From assembly GCF_016905005.1 (NCBI RefSeq), contig NZ_JADIKC010000003.1, forward strand, positions 1 to 64,000: DNA of 64,000 nucleotides, in the 5' to 3' direction. Below the pieces are notes generated by a model. The model ran no database searches and was not told where the DNA came from. It saw only the letters and a program-made list of their open reading frames with translations. This document shows positions 63,759-64,000 of the stretch, in pieces (the stretch's first letter is position 1; each line of letters opens with the position of its first letter). Made by a program: the position numbers and the translations under genes. Source of the stretch: Dyella kyungheensis. Lineage in GTDB: Bacteria; Pseudomonadota; Gammaproteobacteria; Xanthomonadales; Rhodanobacteraceae.

Positions 63759-64000
63759 ATGCCTGGCAATGTATCGCTCCACATGGTCACCACCGGCAAC
63801 GATTTGCCGGGTCATCGCATCGTCCGCCCGATGGGCATCGTGCGCGGCCTTACCGTGCGTTCGCGCAGCGTGGTCGGCAATCTCGGTGCCGCGCTGCAGA
63901 CGTTGGTGGGCGGCAACATCACGATCTACACGGAGCTGTGCGAGAAAGCGCGCGAAGAGGCGTTCGAGCTGATGCTGCGCCACGCCGCCGAGCGCGGCGC
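63759..64000 (+). CDS. YbjQ/UPF0145 family protein (3' truncated by window)
   Basis: The visible 80 residues begin [20 protein letters not shown] and include [17 protein letters not shown] and [21 protein letters not shown], which match the YbjQ (DUF74/UPF0145) family of small oligomeric proteins of unknown function. The ribosome site GGAGAG precedes ATG 63759. The C-terminus lies beyond the window. Confidence 0.88.
   Translation, partial: MPGNVSLHMVTTGNDLPGHRIVRPMGIVRGLTVRSRSVVGNLGAALQTLVGGNITIYTELCEKAREEAFELMLRHAAERG

Overview
The window is high-GC chromosomal DNA from a Gammaproteobacterium, most likely Rhodanobacteraceae (the Dyella / Luteibacter / Rhodanobacter group of the Xanthomonadales). 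This rests on gene order and family content (rib-nusB-thiL-pgpA block, pssA-holD-like-rimI, seven-gene MoxR/DUF58 operon, subclass B3 metallo-beta-lactamase, short BpH3/XrvA-type H-NS) and on dense small palindromic repeats. No sequence search was run, so the genus is an inference. Genes are dense and almost all intact; the only clear mobile DNA is the 3' end of an IS30-type transposase at the left edge.

Layout. 1-4000: IS30 remnant, structured repeats, ribD, then an oxygenase/dehydrogenase pair (PhyH, Gfo/Idh/MocA). 3700-10700: FMN riboswitch, riboflavin and thiamine block (ribE, ribBA-like, ldcA, ribH, nusB, GNAT, thiL, pgpA). 10700-16200: acyltransferase, secreted unknown, aldo/keto reductase, B3 metallo-beta-lactamase, Fur-box-controlled hemP and a partner of unknown function. 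16200-36750: the standout region. A near-consensus sigma-54 promoter with upstream palindromes precedes one membrane fusion protein, one ABC ATPase and ten consecutive FtsX/MacB-type permease genes arranged as five A/B pairs. A secreted DUF885 metallopeptidase, a sigma-54-dependent response regulator, a small secreted protein and a PAS histidine kinase follow. 36800-43730: qmcA/nfeD, a ThrE-like exporter, an orphan NarL-type regulator, and a KgtP-type transporter with a porin. 43850-48720: hns, proS, a DUF4124 gene, pssA, a divergent holD candidate and rimI. 49090-56500: RDD-RDD-SpoIIM-DUF4129-DUF4350-MoxR-DUF58 operon. 56650-64000: valS, hemE, WGR protein, aroB, aroK, an SDR, and a YbjQ protein cut by the window end.

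How genes work together. The 16.4-36.7 kb region reads as one self-regulated export system. The kinase would sense an envelope signal and the regulator would bind the palindromes and open the sigma-54 promoter. One ATPase dimer plus one periplasmic adaptor would then be shared among five alternative heterodimeric permeases (LolC/E-like in logic, MacB-like in fold). I cannot tell the substrate. The riboflavin genes are split: ribD lies outside the riboswitch-controlled unit, and the GTP cyclohydrolase half of the RibBA protein lacks its zinc cysteines, so a separate ribA is expected elsewhere.

Three families of dispersed palindromic repeats occupy most of the longer intergenic gaps.
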